A DNA stretch of 64,000 bases from Paroedura picta (lineage: Eukaryota > Chordata > Lepidosauria > Squamata > Gekkonidae). Under the pieces are notes generated by a model, which was given only the letters and a program-made list of their open reading frames with translations, was not told the origin of the DNA and did not search any database. Shown here in pieces: positions 1-8,923 of this stretch. Numbering within the stretch: position 1 is the stretch's first letter; every line of letters begins with the position of its first letter. The stretch covers positions 20,420,001 to 20,484,000 of the forward strand of contig NC_135379.1 in NCBI RefSeq assembly GCF_049243985.1, read 5' to 3'. The position numbers and the translations under genes were made by a program.

Positions 1-542
1 CTGTTCACCCAAAACAATACATCCCTGGGAATAAATATTTAAGGGGACACTTCAAAAGAGATACACTTCCTCAGTAAAGAAAAGCAATGGATCCTGAACT
101 TAGTCTGGAGAAATACACATTAGATGCTTGTTAAGGAAAAGAAACAAGGAATATTTACTGATTGCATTGAACTTTTTCTGATTCTTATCTAAAGGCATGT
201 ATCTGTACCTCTCTTCACGTCTATGGATGTAGTAGACAGCTGAAGCCACTGCCTGACACCCGGGGTTAAATGGATGAGATTTGACAATTCCAGGTTGTCT
301 AGAAATGTCATCCACAGCCCCAAGCAATCTATCATTTTGAATGGGAATGTTTTGTTGATTGACATAAAAATAAAAGTGCACAAAGTTCTTGTTGCTTGGG
401 ACAACTTAACATTACACCATGATATGGTGGAGGGTGAATTCATTTCTTCTGTATCGGCTCCAATGTTTAATTAAGTGGAGTTTTTTAAAGCAGTAATGGA
501 GTACAAGAAATTGGAGAGAAGTGAGGCTATAGTTAGAGATTA
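1..542. other. EFCAB1 intron, no element recognised
   Basis: AT-rich sequence inside the EFCAB1 intron that follows exon 3. No exon of the remaining EFCAB1 coding sequence (the part after residue 106) was seen here, so the next exon should lie beyond the left edge. The open frames in this stretch are short and resemble nothing I know. Confidence 0.5.
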
Positions 543-1222
543 TCTTTTTGTTTATCTTCACACCGCCCGTGGCGCCGCGGGCGCCACGGACTAAATAAAA
601 CAGTAAGCCCTTGGAAGGCGGGCTGTGTCCGGGATGAGGAAGGGTGCCGATTGGCCCCTTCCTCATGACAGACTATCGGAGGGACCAATCGGCAGGCGCG
701 AAGCGCCTGCCGATTGGTCCCTCCGATTCCTTGCCGGAGCAACTGCGAGCCGCGCGTAGCGCAGCTCGCAGTTGCTCCAAGCCCGCCGGCCTCTAAGAAC
801 CTCTAAGCCAGTGGTCCCCAACCTTTATTAGGCTGGGGACCGGCAGGGCATCGGGCCGCGCCCGTGGGGGCTGCCCCCGCGGGGGCCACGCCCACGCATC
901 GGGCCGCGCGGCCTCTCGCCGATTCAAGCCGCCACCCAGGGAGCCCCCGGCCTCTAAAAACGCATCGCCGGCACAAGAAGATGGCCGCCGGCAAGAAGAC
1001 CGCACCAGGGAGCCGCCCGCCGAAGGAGCTGCCCGCCGCAAAGGAGCTGCCCGCCGAGAAGGAGCCACCCAAGGAGCTGCCCGCCGCGAAGTAGCTGCCC
1101 GACGTCGCTACAGCCCTCTCACCGGTAAGCTACCTTTCCTCACCCTGCCCTCGCCAGTCCCTCGCTCTCCCCCCCCCTGCTAGGGCCCATTGTATTTGGA
1201 ATACAATGGGCTTTTTTACTAG
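543..1222 (+). mobile_element. Helitron-like non-autonomous element with GC hairpins
   Basis: A GC-rich island in AT-rich intron. It contains four perfect inverted repeats: arms 567-576/580-589 (10 bp), 675-699/703-727 (25 bp, loop GAA), 736-750/764-778 (15 bp), and 1185-1196/1200-1211 (12 bp, loop TGG). The last hairpin is followed by seven bases and then CTAG at 1219-1222. This is the layout of a Helitron 3' end (hairpin, short spacer, CTRR). A TC at 543-544 preceded by A, and a T after 1222, would fit insertion into an AT dinucleotide. No Rep/helicase frame is present. A 15-bp stretch at 809-823 matches the terminus of the hAT at 1570. The Helitron assignment is inference. A selfish GC-rich foldback of another class is possible. 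Confidence 0.5.
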
Positions 1223-1284
1223 TATAACATAATACTGTCATAGTTTTAATAACATGCAAAACAAGAGTTGAGGATCATGTTTAT

Positions 1285-1440
1285 AATAATAATGTATTAC
1301 ATTTCTATACTGCCCTTCCATCATGGCTCAGGGTGGTTTACATACAATTAAAATTAACAATAGATTAAAGTCAACATAGAAGATAGGTCATTAAATGACA
1401 AATTCCCAAAGAATGAAAAATTACTCTGCCTAGAGCCAAA
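1285..1440 (-). repeat. LINE 3' tail fragment (L2/CR1-like)
   Basis: Read on the minus strand, this gives the '...ACCACCCTGAGCCATGATGGAAGGGCAGTATAGAAAT...' type of LINE tail seen in better copies near 35040 and 58200. It is diverged and has no coding part. Confidence 0.55.
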
Positions 1441-1499
1441 GATTTGTCAAGGCCTGACTAAAAGTAAATAAATTAAAACTGAACTCTAGCTAGATAAAG

Positions 1500-2565
1500 T
1501 TACCTTAATTCAGCCAATTGGCCACATGGATTTATGCCACAGTAACACTGATACTGGATTACTGTAATGCAGTGGTCCCCAACCTTTTTATCACCGGGGA
1601 CCACCCAACGCCTTTTACTGAGGCCCGGTGTGTGGGGGGGTAGTTTACTCCTCTACTCTCAACCACTGCCCTAGCGCTCTCTGATCGCTATGGTAATGTT
1701 TAAACATCCCTTCAAAATAAGATACAGACATGCCACAACAATGAAGTGTGTTGTAAAGGGCTGGGGGGGGGGGGGGAGAAGGCGTCCTTCGGGGCCCACC
1801 TCCAATTAGTCAAAGGACCATATGTGGTCCGCCCACAGGTTGGGGATCGCTACTGTAATGCACTCTGTCTGGATCTGCCCCTTGGAGATAACTCAGAGAC
1901 TCCAATTGGTACACAATGATGTGGCTTGGTTGTTATCGGAAACTAACCAGAGCATGTATATGACATCCATTCTGCAGTCACTTTACTGGCTTCAATTCAA
2001 GATGCTGCCTATCAGACACAAAACTCAAATGGTCTTAGTCCTTCATATCTCTCCTAGCATGCCCCACTGCAATACTCATTTGAGCAGGGTGTTCTGCCCT
2101 GCAAAGGGGTAAGATCAACAATCAGCAGTTTATGTGCATTTTCTGTTGTGGCCCCTATCTTGTGGAATGACTTGCCAGAGGTGGCCAGGAAAACTCCCAT
2201 GCTTCTGTTATTCTGCAAACTGTAAACAGAATAGTTCAGGAGGACAGTTTTATAAAGGAAAAGAGCTGTATTAATACAAAATGACCCAGGAAGGTGCTTT
2301 TATAAAGCAAACAGGACTATGAACTATAGCACTGGGTATAGTACAAATTATCCTATTCTTACCACCTTGCTATTATATTTAGGTGACATTAATGTATGGA
2401 TTCTTTAACATACTATGTCTAATATATTGTATTTTCTTTCAGATTCTTTAAGTCTTATCATTTATCAGATCAGATGCCCCACTCCGTTGATTGCATTAAT
2501 TTAACACTGTAATTGGCCTTGCGTCTCAGGAGAAAAGGTGGGCTATTAAATAATAAAATAGTTTC
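1500..2565 (+). mobile_element. L2-type LINE 3' fragment, interrupted by a hAT
   Basis: Translation gives the C-terminal reverse-transcriptase region typical of vertebrate L2: an LDYCNAL stretch, then QRLQLVHNDVAWLL, then LYWLQFK, and later VAPILWNDLPEVARK. The tail near 2535-2560 (GAGAAAAGGTGGGCTATTAAATAATAAA) is an L2-style 3' end with an A/T-rich repeat. The copy is old and its frame is broken. The hAT at 1570-1852 sits inside the codons for DYCNAL and splits the element. Confidence 0.75.
1570..1852. mobile_element. Non-autonomous hAT element with 8-bp target duplication
   Basis: The left end is CAGTGGTCCCCAACC; the right end is a diverged complement (GGTTGGGGATCGCTA). The 8-bp duplication CTGTAATG flanks it at 1562-1569 and 1853-1860. 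Removing the element rejoins the L2 reading GATTACTGTAATGCACTC, so the insertion is younger than that L2. There is no transposase frame. A G-run near 1765-1777 lies inside. Confidence 0.8.
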
Positions 2566-2949
2566 GGTTCTCAAGCCACAGATGGTACCTACAATGCATG
2601 ATGCTTTTTAAAACACCAGATCACATATCCAGCTGTGAACTCTCAAGTGTAACCTATGGAACAATGGAAGACATGCCTTTTATCTTTGTCCACAACAGTT
2701 TAAACAAGTGGTGAAAGATCTCAGTTGAGTTTTTTAAACTAATGTGGTCCTGTAGTTTTAACAATATCCTTGTCATTTAAATTGCTCACAATTTTTGTCT
2801 TAGTTTAATCATTGCTCTTCTGTATTGTAAATTATATTGTAGTATCTCATAGCTATTTGTTTTTAGTATATTCTACTTTCCATTCAAATAAAATAATTGC
2901 CCTAGATCTAAGACAGGGATAAACCTGCTTTGTGATACAAGAAACTCAC

Positions 2950-3054
2950 ATTTAATTTTTTCTTCCAATGTCCCACGAAGAAATATCGATAAGCCTTCTA
3001 CCCATTCTGTAACGCTGACACAACTGTCATTGTCCTTGTCAAAAGCACGGAACA
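2950..3054 (-). CDS. EFCAB1: EFCAB1 exon 3 (first EF-hand)
   Basis: 105 nt between an acceptor reading TTTCAG and the donor GTGAGT. It starts with the last two bases of the Val72 codon and ends one base into the codon after Lys106. It encodes the EF-hand loop [12 protein letters not shown] and the helix [13 protein letters not shown]. Confidence 0.96.
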
Positions 3055-6000
3055 CTGAAAGTAGAAGGAGGTGCCTTTATGTATTAAACTGACTTAAGGT
3101 AAAGGTAAAGGTATCCCCTGTGCAAGCACCGAGTCATGTCTGACCCTTGGGGTGACGCCCTCTAGCGTTTTCATGGCCGACTCAATACGGGGTGGTTTGC
3201 CAGTGCCTTCCCCAGTCATTACCGTTTACCCCCCAGCAAGCTGGGTACTCATTTTACCGACCTCGGAAGGATGGAAGGCTGAGTCAACCTTGAGCCAGCT
3301 GCTGGGATTGAACTCCCAGCCTCATGGGCAAAGCTTTCAGACGGCTGCCTTACCACTCTGCGCCACAAGAGGCTCATTAACTGACTTAGCTATAGTATAA
3401 TTAATACTTCGTGTAATTCTGTGTACATTATCCTAAATCAAAGTAAATACAAATACAGGAACCTGGTATATCTCATTGCTCAGTTAAATTCTGGCTACAC
3501 AGTCAGTAATTAAATTACTGCTGTGCTAAGTTTTTCACTATATTAATATTCTGATCACTTGTTGACATCAAGAACATGTCCAGAAAAGAATTTTAAGGCC
3601 ATTCTTTACCAGCCAACTTTACAGAAAATTCCAAATAATTCTTCATACACATATCAGAATCTAGAGAGCAGTGCAATGAATGTTTACCCACATCCTTGTT
3701 AGGCTTGTAACTCTCAAACAGCAGGGTCACCCTCCTGACACATGGCAAACTATTGTTGAAATGAATGAGACTTTCAAAAGCGGTTTGTGAGCTGGCATGA
3801 GGTTCTGTTGTTCAAAAAGTGTCAAAACTCTGAGCATGCATAAAATAACACTTTGCATCCCAGCTATAATGCTGAAACAATTTGACATCATTGTGGGGAG
3901 AACAGCTTCAGGGATCCAATCATCCATGAACAGAAGATGTTGGTGGTCTCAGATGATCTTCCCACAATTTGCTCTTTCTCAGCAGCCATTTTGGGTTCAA
4001 GGAAAGTTGACTGCGAGCACTTCAAGACCTGCAAGTTTGTATGGATCAGTGAGGAGAGGGTGAAATAAGCATTGTCTCTTCCTTTGGCAGTGCTGATTCT
4101 TCCATCAGGTGTGTTCTGCTGAGAGAAGTATGTAGCAGCAAATTTGCCTGCAATCCCCTTCCTCATTGTAGCTTACCAACCTGCATGGCTAGTAGAACTA
4201 TTTTACACATAAATAAATGTAGATACAAATTACATTATTTACTTGATTTCTAATCCACCTTTTGCCAGTTTGGTGTAGTGGTTAGGAGTGCGGACTTCTA
4301 ATCTGGCATGCCGGGTTTGATTCTGCACTCACCCACTTGCAGCCAGCTGGGTGACCTTGGGCTCGCCACAGCACTGATAAAACTGTTCTGACCGAGCAGT
4401 AATATCAGGGCTCTCTCAGCCTCACCTTATCACAGGGTGTCTGTTGTGGGGAGAGGAAGGGAAGGCAATTGTAAGCCACTTTGAGCCTCCTTCGGGTAGA
4501 GAAAAGCGGCATATAAGAACCAACTCTTCCTCTTCTTGCACAGAGATATAAAACACACTACACTGTGTAAATCAATGCAATCAAATATCATGAGAAAGCT
4601 AATGAACAATGCAATAGGATTAGAACAATGCAAAGATTAGAAACAAATAAATACTGTATTTGCTGGCGTATAAGACTACTTCCCCCCCCTGAAAAACACG
4701 CCTCCAAGTGGGGGATCATCCTATATGCTGGGTACACTTCAGTTGGGATAGACATAGCTGCCCATAGTGGCCTCCCGATGCTCGCCCACCTAATTCTACA
4801 TACCATCCAGTATCGCGCAGTATCCAGTGCGGCCGTGGCGGGTCATCTGCGTGGCTGCGGCAAGTATCAGCAGCGAGACGAGTGCCAGCCTTTTCAGCAT
4901 GACTGGCCCATTCTGCTCGGCAGGAAGCAGCGGCGCTCCGGCCCGCCCCTTGTCTACGCAGAGCTCGCTCATGCGCACTTGCGCACTAGTGCCAATCACA
5001 GGGAGATGCAGGGGCGGGCCGGGTATATAACAAACTATATTTTGCGGGGAAATGTTGGGGGGTCGTCTTAACGCCCAGTCGTCTTGTACGCTGGCAAATA
5101 CGGTAACATATATTATGACTGATTAAATATGTAAAGAAACACTAGGATAATGCAGGCTTGCACCTGGCCATCTAGCAGATTTCTGAATGACTTGAAGGTG
5201 ACCCATGTTTTTAAACCTGCTGTGAGAGATACCTTGCAATGGACATTTTAATTATACATTTGTAAAAATGAGTTTCTCCTCACCTCTATCCATAATCATG
5301 TCGTCTGTCATTCCAAATGTGACATGTAGGATATTTCGGAAGGAGTTACGATCTAAGCCAACAACTGCATGCCGTTCACTGGGCTCCACTCCCAAGTTGT
5401 TGAAAAGTTTTATGAGGCATTCCACTTCAAATTTGTTAACTATAAAATGAGAAGTCAGGAAAATAGTTTTAAAAAGCCAATGCTATGAATGAGCACCCTA
5501 AACTTTGACGTGTCCCTTAATTTTAATAAATTATATAAATTATTAATACATTTGTACTCTTTTCCTCGTGCTTCAAGAATAATTGCTGTTTATGTTACAG
5601 GTGAATTGAGAAGGAGGAAAATAATCTCAAACAAACTTTCTTAATTTGTTCTCTTCTGCTTTAATCAGGATACCCGTAAACCCATCTATTTAAACTTGTG
5701 TCATCTTTTATTATAGAGTCAACGGATCTTTCATTCATAGCGGCATTAAATAAAATTACATTACTTGTACATACTTGGTTAGCAAATTGCTCAGTGTCCA
5801 AGACCCAGTCTCTATTGCTACTCTAGAAAAAGCCCCATCTTCAGTAATGCGTATATTTTCTTGTCCAAGAAAAAGTGCCACTAGCTCTTCTGCTGAAGGT
5901 CCCGGCACCTTGGCCAAGTGCGATAGGAAAACATGGTCACTTTTCCTAACCTATCTTCAAACAAGGACTGTGCTTTTAAATCCGGGTGGGTCAAACGAAA

Positions 6001-6714
6001 TGGGCATGGCACACAACAGAGGGAGCAACACTTCACAGCCAAGCAGCTTATGGGTTCCTGAGAATAGGGCATTAAGTCACAGCCCTGTTTTCATCCCGGA
6101 ACTGTCAGAAGGCCCCTGGAGAATTCAAGAGGGATTTTCATCTCTAGAACCCTGACTGTTTTCCCCACCCGTGTATAGCGTTAGATGAGGATCCCAAAAC
6201 CCTGGATTTAAATCCCCACCTGCCTTAATGTCGCTGGGAGCCAGTTTGGTGTAGTGGTTAAGAGTGTTGACTTCTAATCTGGCAAACCAGGTTCCATTCT
6301 GCGCTCCCCCACATGCAGCCAGCTGGGTGGCCTTAGTGCACTGATAAAATTGTTCTGACCACCCCACAGGGTGTCTGTTGTGGGGAGAGGAAAGGGAAGG
6401 CGACTGTAAGCCGCTTTGAGCTTCCTTCAGGTAGAGAAAAGTGGTATATAAGAACCAACTCTTCTTCTTCTGGGGTGACCTGGGGGCAACCACACGGGCT
6501 AACCTTCCTCCCAGGGCTGCTGTGAGGAGCACATGGGGAAAGGAAGGACACTCCTGATGGGATAATAATGAGAAACCCCGCAGGGATTGGGCAGGGGGCG
6601 GGTGTTGAGAGCGCGCGACTGAGAGCGGGGGGGGGGGGGGCTTGCCTGCTACTCACAGTGTCTTGCAGATTTGCACAAGGAGTCGGTCAGCTTCTGCAGC
6701 TTTTTCCTGTTCAT
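2950..6714 (-). CDS. EFCAB1: EFCAB1 / calaxin (CLXN), exons 1-3, partial
   Basis: EF-hand calcium sensor of motile cilia and sperm. In the known family it binds the outer dynein arm docking region and adjusts dynein in response to calcium. Coding exons on the minus strand are 6714-6657, 5439-5284 and 3054-2950. They join in phase as [20 protein letters not shown], then [12 protein letters not shown] to DDMIMDR, then [18 protein letters not shown] to LEEKIK. This gives 106 of about 211 residues and is collinear with human EFCAB1 without gaps. Residues 77-88 form a canonical 12-residue EF loop (Asp1, Asp3, Asp5, Glu12). All three donors are GTGAG, and the acceptors follow pyrimidine-rich tracts. 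The ATG lies in a CpG island with an RFX-type X-box. The second half of the protein lies beyond the left edge. Nothing suggests a pseudogene. Confidence 0.96.
3097..3378 (-). mobile_element. Sauria SINE (tRNA-derived, Bov-B-type tail)
   Basis: On the minus strand it begins GAGCCTCTTGTGGCGCAG, with a box-A-like TGGCGCAGAGTGG and a box-B-like GTTCAATCC. It ends in the Bov-B-like GGTCAGACATGACTCGGTGC and then (CCTTTA)n. The direct repeat AACTGACTTA at 3087-3096 and 3379-3388 is the target duplication. It lies in EFCAB1 intron 2. Confidence 0.9.
3389..4263. other. EFCAB1 intron 2 sequence, nothing recognised
   Basis: Unique-looking AT-rich intron with short open frames on both strands that show no domain or codon bias. 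I see no exon or RNA gene here. Confidence 0.5.
4264..4536 (+). mobile_element. TTC-tailed tRNA-derived SINE
   Basis: Starts GCCAGTTTGGTGTAGTGG, with a tRNA-like anticodon segment GGACTTCTAATC and a box-B-like GGGTTTGATTC. A unique body follows, then the conserved 3' end TATAAGAACCAACTCTTCCTC. The same family recurs at 6238, 17783, 21489, 27347, 48318 and 60583. The CTTCTAA loop suggests a tRNA-Arg(TCT) origin (inference). Confidence 0.88.
4654..5103. mobile_element. TA-flanked MITE with 23-bp inverted termini
   Basis: The termini CTGTATTTGCTGGCGTATAA and, read inward from the other end, CCGTATTTGCCAGCGTACAA are inverted repeats (about 19 of 23 matches). Both are flanked by TA (4652-4653 and 5104-5105), as for Tc1/mariner-type elements. 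The interior is GC-rich, with a further inverted pair (GGCCCGCCCC / GGGGCGGGCC), and has no transposase. A 147-codon plus-strand frame inside it is not a gene. Confidence 0.75.
5284..5439 (-). CDS. EFCAB1: EFCAB1 exon 2
   Basis: 156 nt. It starts with two bases completing Phe20 and ends one base into Val72. It encodes [16 protein letters not shown]... to ...[19 protein letters not shown]. The last 19 residues are the most conserved stretch of the family. The donor is GTGAGG. Confidence 0.96.
5452..6237. other. EFCAB1 intron 1 sequence, nothing recognised
   Basis: No repeat or exon could be assigned here. The longest plus-strand frame (126 codons, 5775-6155) shows no family resemblance and lies antisense within the intron. 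Confidence 0.5.
6238..6470 (+). mobile_element. TTC-tailed tRNA-derived SINE, internally shortened
   Basis: Same family as the copy at 4264, from GAGCCAGTTTGGTGTAGTGG to CCAACTCTTCTTCTTC. About 40 bp are missing between the TTCTGACC and CCCCACAGGG segments of the body. It lies in EFCAB1 intron 1, roughly 200 bp downstream of exon 1. Confidence 0.87.
6657..6714 (-). CDS. EFCAB1: EFCAB1 exon 1 (start codon)
   Basis: The ATG occupies 6714-6712. 58 nt encode [19 protein letters not shown] plus the first base of Phe20, followed by donor GTGAGT. The start is chosen because it matches the family's N-terminus residue for residue. Confidence 0.95.
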
Positions 6715-6750
6715 TTTCGCGGCCGCTTCCCCCGCCTCTCAGACCAAGCG

Positions 6751-6764
6751 GCTGCCGCGGCAAC
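6751..6764. promoter_or_regulatory. X-box (RFX-type) motif
   Basis: GCTGCCGCGGCAAC is one mismatch from the RFX consensus GTNRCC-N2-RGYAAC. It lies 37-50 bp upstream of the EFCAB1 ATG. RFX factors are the known regulators of motile-cilium genes, which fits calaxin's role. Confidence 0.6.
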
Positions 6765-7024
6765 CGAGATGCACTCCCGCCAGCCCGGCCGGAGGGCTGA
6801 CGCGCAACTTCCGCGGAGGGAGAAGCGAGGGGTGGGGGCTCACCGCGGCGCTTTCTCGTTCATTTGACACCCCCAGCCCCTCCCCAGGCGAGACGGTCCA
6901 CGAGCCGCCCACTGGAAGCTGCTCTGGGGTGGGGAAGGGGGGGGGGGCTGTGTAGCCGGCGCTTTGCACGGGGCGTGGCCAGGAAGAAAGGCAGGTCGCG
7001 CGGGGGGTGGTGGTGGTGGTTCTG

Positions 7025-7038
7025 GTTGCCATGGCGAG
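7025..7038. promoter_or_regulatory. Second, weaker X-box-like motif
   Basis: GTTGCCATGGCGAG has a perfect left half-site and an imperfect right half (GGCGAG for GGCAAC). It is about 311 bp upstream of the EFCAB1 ATG, within the same CpG-rich block. Confidence 0.4.
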
Positions 7039-7204
7039 CATAGAACGCCGTGAGGGCGCTCCCGAGAGCGGGGCGGGGCGGGATGGGACAATGAAGAACG
7101 GGGGAGACTCAGCCGAGAAGAAAAGGCGGCTTCACTTCAAAGAAGGGAAGAGAGGACGGAGAGAGAGAGATGCCAACTGCCTCATGAGAGAAAAGCGCCC
7201 TTTT

Positions 7205-7326
7205 AATACAGGCTTGCTTAGGAGGAGCTGCGGTTTCCCTCGATGCCACGAAAAGCTTCAGCTGCCCACGTTAAGCCTGTATAGGAGGAACAGGACGGCG
7301 TATTCTTCCAGCCGCCCCCTGACAGG
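7205..7326. repeat. Dispersed repeat, related to 62866-62996
   Basis: Shares ATGCCACGAAAAGCTTCA and further matches in the same order (TTAAGC...GGAACAG) with the copy near 62,910. I cannot name the family. Confidence 0.5.
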
Positions 7327-7334
7327 GCCTATGG

Positions 7335-7470
7335 CAGGGGTAGTCAAACTGCGGCCCTCCAGATGTCCATGGACTACAATTCCCAGAAGCCCCTGCCAGC
7401 GAATGCTGGCAGGGGCTCCTGGGAATTGTAGTCCATGGACATCTGGAGGGCTGCAGTTTGACTACCCCTG
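7335..7470. mobile_element. Palindromic hAT MITE, 8-bp target duplication
   Basis: 136-bp, nearly perfect palindrome beginning CAGGGGTAGTCAAACTG, with the complement at its end. It is flanked by GCCTATGG at 7327-7334 and 7471-7478. Four further copies occur in the window (25297, 29296, 30335, 52991). No coding capacity. Confidence 0.92.
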
Positions 7471-7951
7471 GCCTATGGGGCCTGACCCAGAAGACAGGTC
7501 CAGCCCAGCCTCAGGAAAGGGCTCAGTATTTGGTTTGAACACCAGCACACTGATTCAGTCCTCATATTTATCGCCGGGGGAGTATGCAGTTGGGGAAGTG
7601 GAGGGACCACAGCTGGGGATAATGCTATTGAGTTCTCCTTCCGTCCCAACCGTTTTCTCCAGGGAAACGGATCCCTTATTGTTTGGAGATCCGTTGTATT
7701 TCCAAGGGATCTCCAGGAACCTTCTTTCATACGGGGAGGACTTGTAAGAAAGCAAAAGGACAATGGAGAGAAATACGCCCCCAAAATGCAGAGCATGCTA
7801 TTAGGTGTTCTGCCTGACAAATGAACACACATTTTTAGAGGAGCTATTCAAATACATGGTGACAGTGGCTAGAAATATTTACACGTCAAAATGGAAACCA
7901 GATGTCTCTCCATGTTTAGGAGAATGGGAAAATAAACTTGCTAAATATGCA

Positions 7952-8060
7952 ATATTTAAATAGGCAATATATGTCTGACGAAGGGTGCTTGCACTCGAAA
8001 GCTCATGCCTTGAATAAATCTTTGTTGGTCTTAAAGGTGCTACTGGACTCTGATTTTATT
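7952..8060 (+). mobile_element. Short retro-insertion with hammerhead-like core
   Basis: Flanked by the 14-bp direct repeat TTGCTAAATATGCA (7938-7951, 8061-8074), so it inserted as a unit of about 109 bp. At 7975-8000 it carries CTGACGA, a stem (GGGTG/CACTC, loop CTTG) and GAAA. The end is the widespread tail TTTGTTGGTCTTAAAGGTGC. Related copies lie at 41539, 44539 and 51249. A Penelope-like origin is inferred because that class is known to carry hammerhead motifs. Confidence 0.6.
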
Positions 8061-8139
8061 TTGCTAAATATGCAGTAATGGCAACATTAACCTATCTGAG
8101 AAACGCGTCTACTACAAAGTTTGAGGAATAGATGGAGTG

Positions 8140-8923
8140 TATATATAACGTGAACTCTGCCAGGAATTTGGGCATGATCCTGGAACCCACCTTTGCCAAG
8201 TGAGGCCATGAGTGCCCTCTGTCCCAGATCACCTTGCCACAGTGATCCACACAACGGTCATCTCCCAGGTTAGGCTTCTGTAAATCGCTCTATGTGGGCC
8301 TGCCCTTGTTTCTGCTCCGGAAATTACAGCTGGTGAAAAATGCAGCCGTTACGGTCCTTCTGAAGACACCATGGAGGGCCCACATCCAGCTTGTGCTGAG
8401 GCAGTTGCACTGGTTGCCAGTTCAGTACCGGATCAGGTTCAAGGTATTGGTTTTGACTTTTAAGGCCATACATGGCCCTGAGGGACTGCCTAACTCCCTA
8501 TGTCCCATAAAGGTCATTGTGCTCTGCAACAGCAAACAGACTGGAGGTCCCTGGGCCATGGGAAGTCTGTCTGGCTTCAACCAGGAACAGGACAATTTTG
8601 CCCGGGGCCCAGTGAAATGAGCTTCCAGAACAGCTGAGGGCCCTGCGGGAACTGACAGAGTTCCACAGGGCCTGCAAGATGGAACTCTTCTAGCAGGCCT
8701 TTGGTTGAGGCCAGGTTGGAGGAAAAGGAAGAACTGGCCCCTCTTCTGGAATGCTGTATTTCATTTTTCCTGGGCATACAGTTGGGAGGGGGGCATGCTG
8801 AGGCCAGTGTAGGAGGGAGGAGAGGTTTTTAAAATTGTTTTATTGATTACGCATATATATGTTGTGATCCACTATGAACCAGCTGTGCTGGGGATGGTGG
8901 AATGTAAATGCAAACAAATAAAT
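8140..8923 (+). mobile_element. L2-type LINE 3' fragment
   Basis: Encodes a decayed RT C-terminus: LRKLQLVKNAAVTVLL, then LRQLHWLPVQYRIRFKVL. An untranslated tail follows, ending AAACAAATAAATAAG. The L1 at 8940 is inserted in this A/T-rich tail. Confidence 0.8.

Larger units (their letters stand above)
6560..7110 (-). promoter_or_regulatory. EFCAB1: CpG-rich promoter region of EFCAB1
   Basis: Dense CpG and G-runs surround exon 1 and the presumed transcription start, in contrast to AT-rich flanks. No TATA box is evident near the ATG. It contains two X-box-like sites, described separately. Confidence 0.7.

Noticed and set aside
1-2870. Remaining EFCAB1 exons at the left edge
   Set aside because: The next expected segment (FEVFDLNGDG...KEEMF) was sought on the minus strand and not seen.
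2873-2949. Continuation of the EFCAB1 EF-hand frame past 2950
   Set aside because: Reads into the intron after a strong GTGAGT donor and departs from the family sequence immediately.
4264-4350. Possible tRNA genes
   Set aside because: The tRNA-like heads here and at 6238, 17783, 27347, 48318 and 60583, and in the Sauria SINEs, lack a complete cloverleaf and are followed by SINE bodies.
4628-5071. 147-codon plus-strand open frame
   Set aside because: Contained in the TA-flanked MITE and encodes its terminus; not a transposase.
7007-7747. 246-codon plus-strand open frame
   Set aside because: It starts in the EFCAB1 CpG island and runs straight through a palindromic hAT MITE. It has no domain resemblance and its composition follows the repeats.
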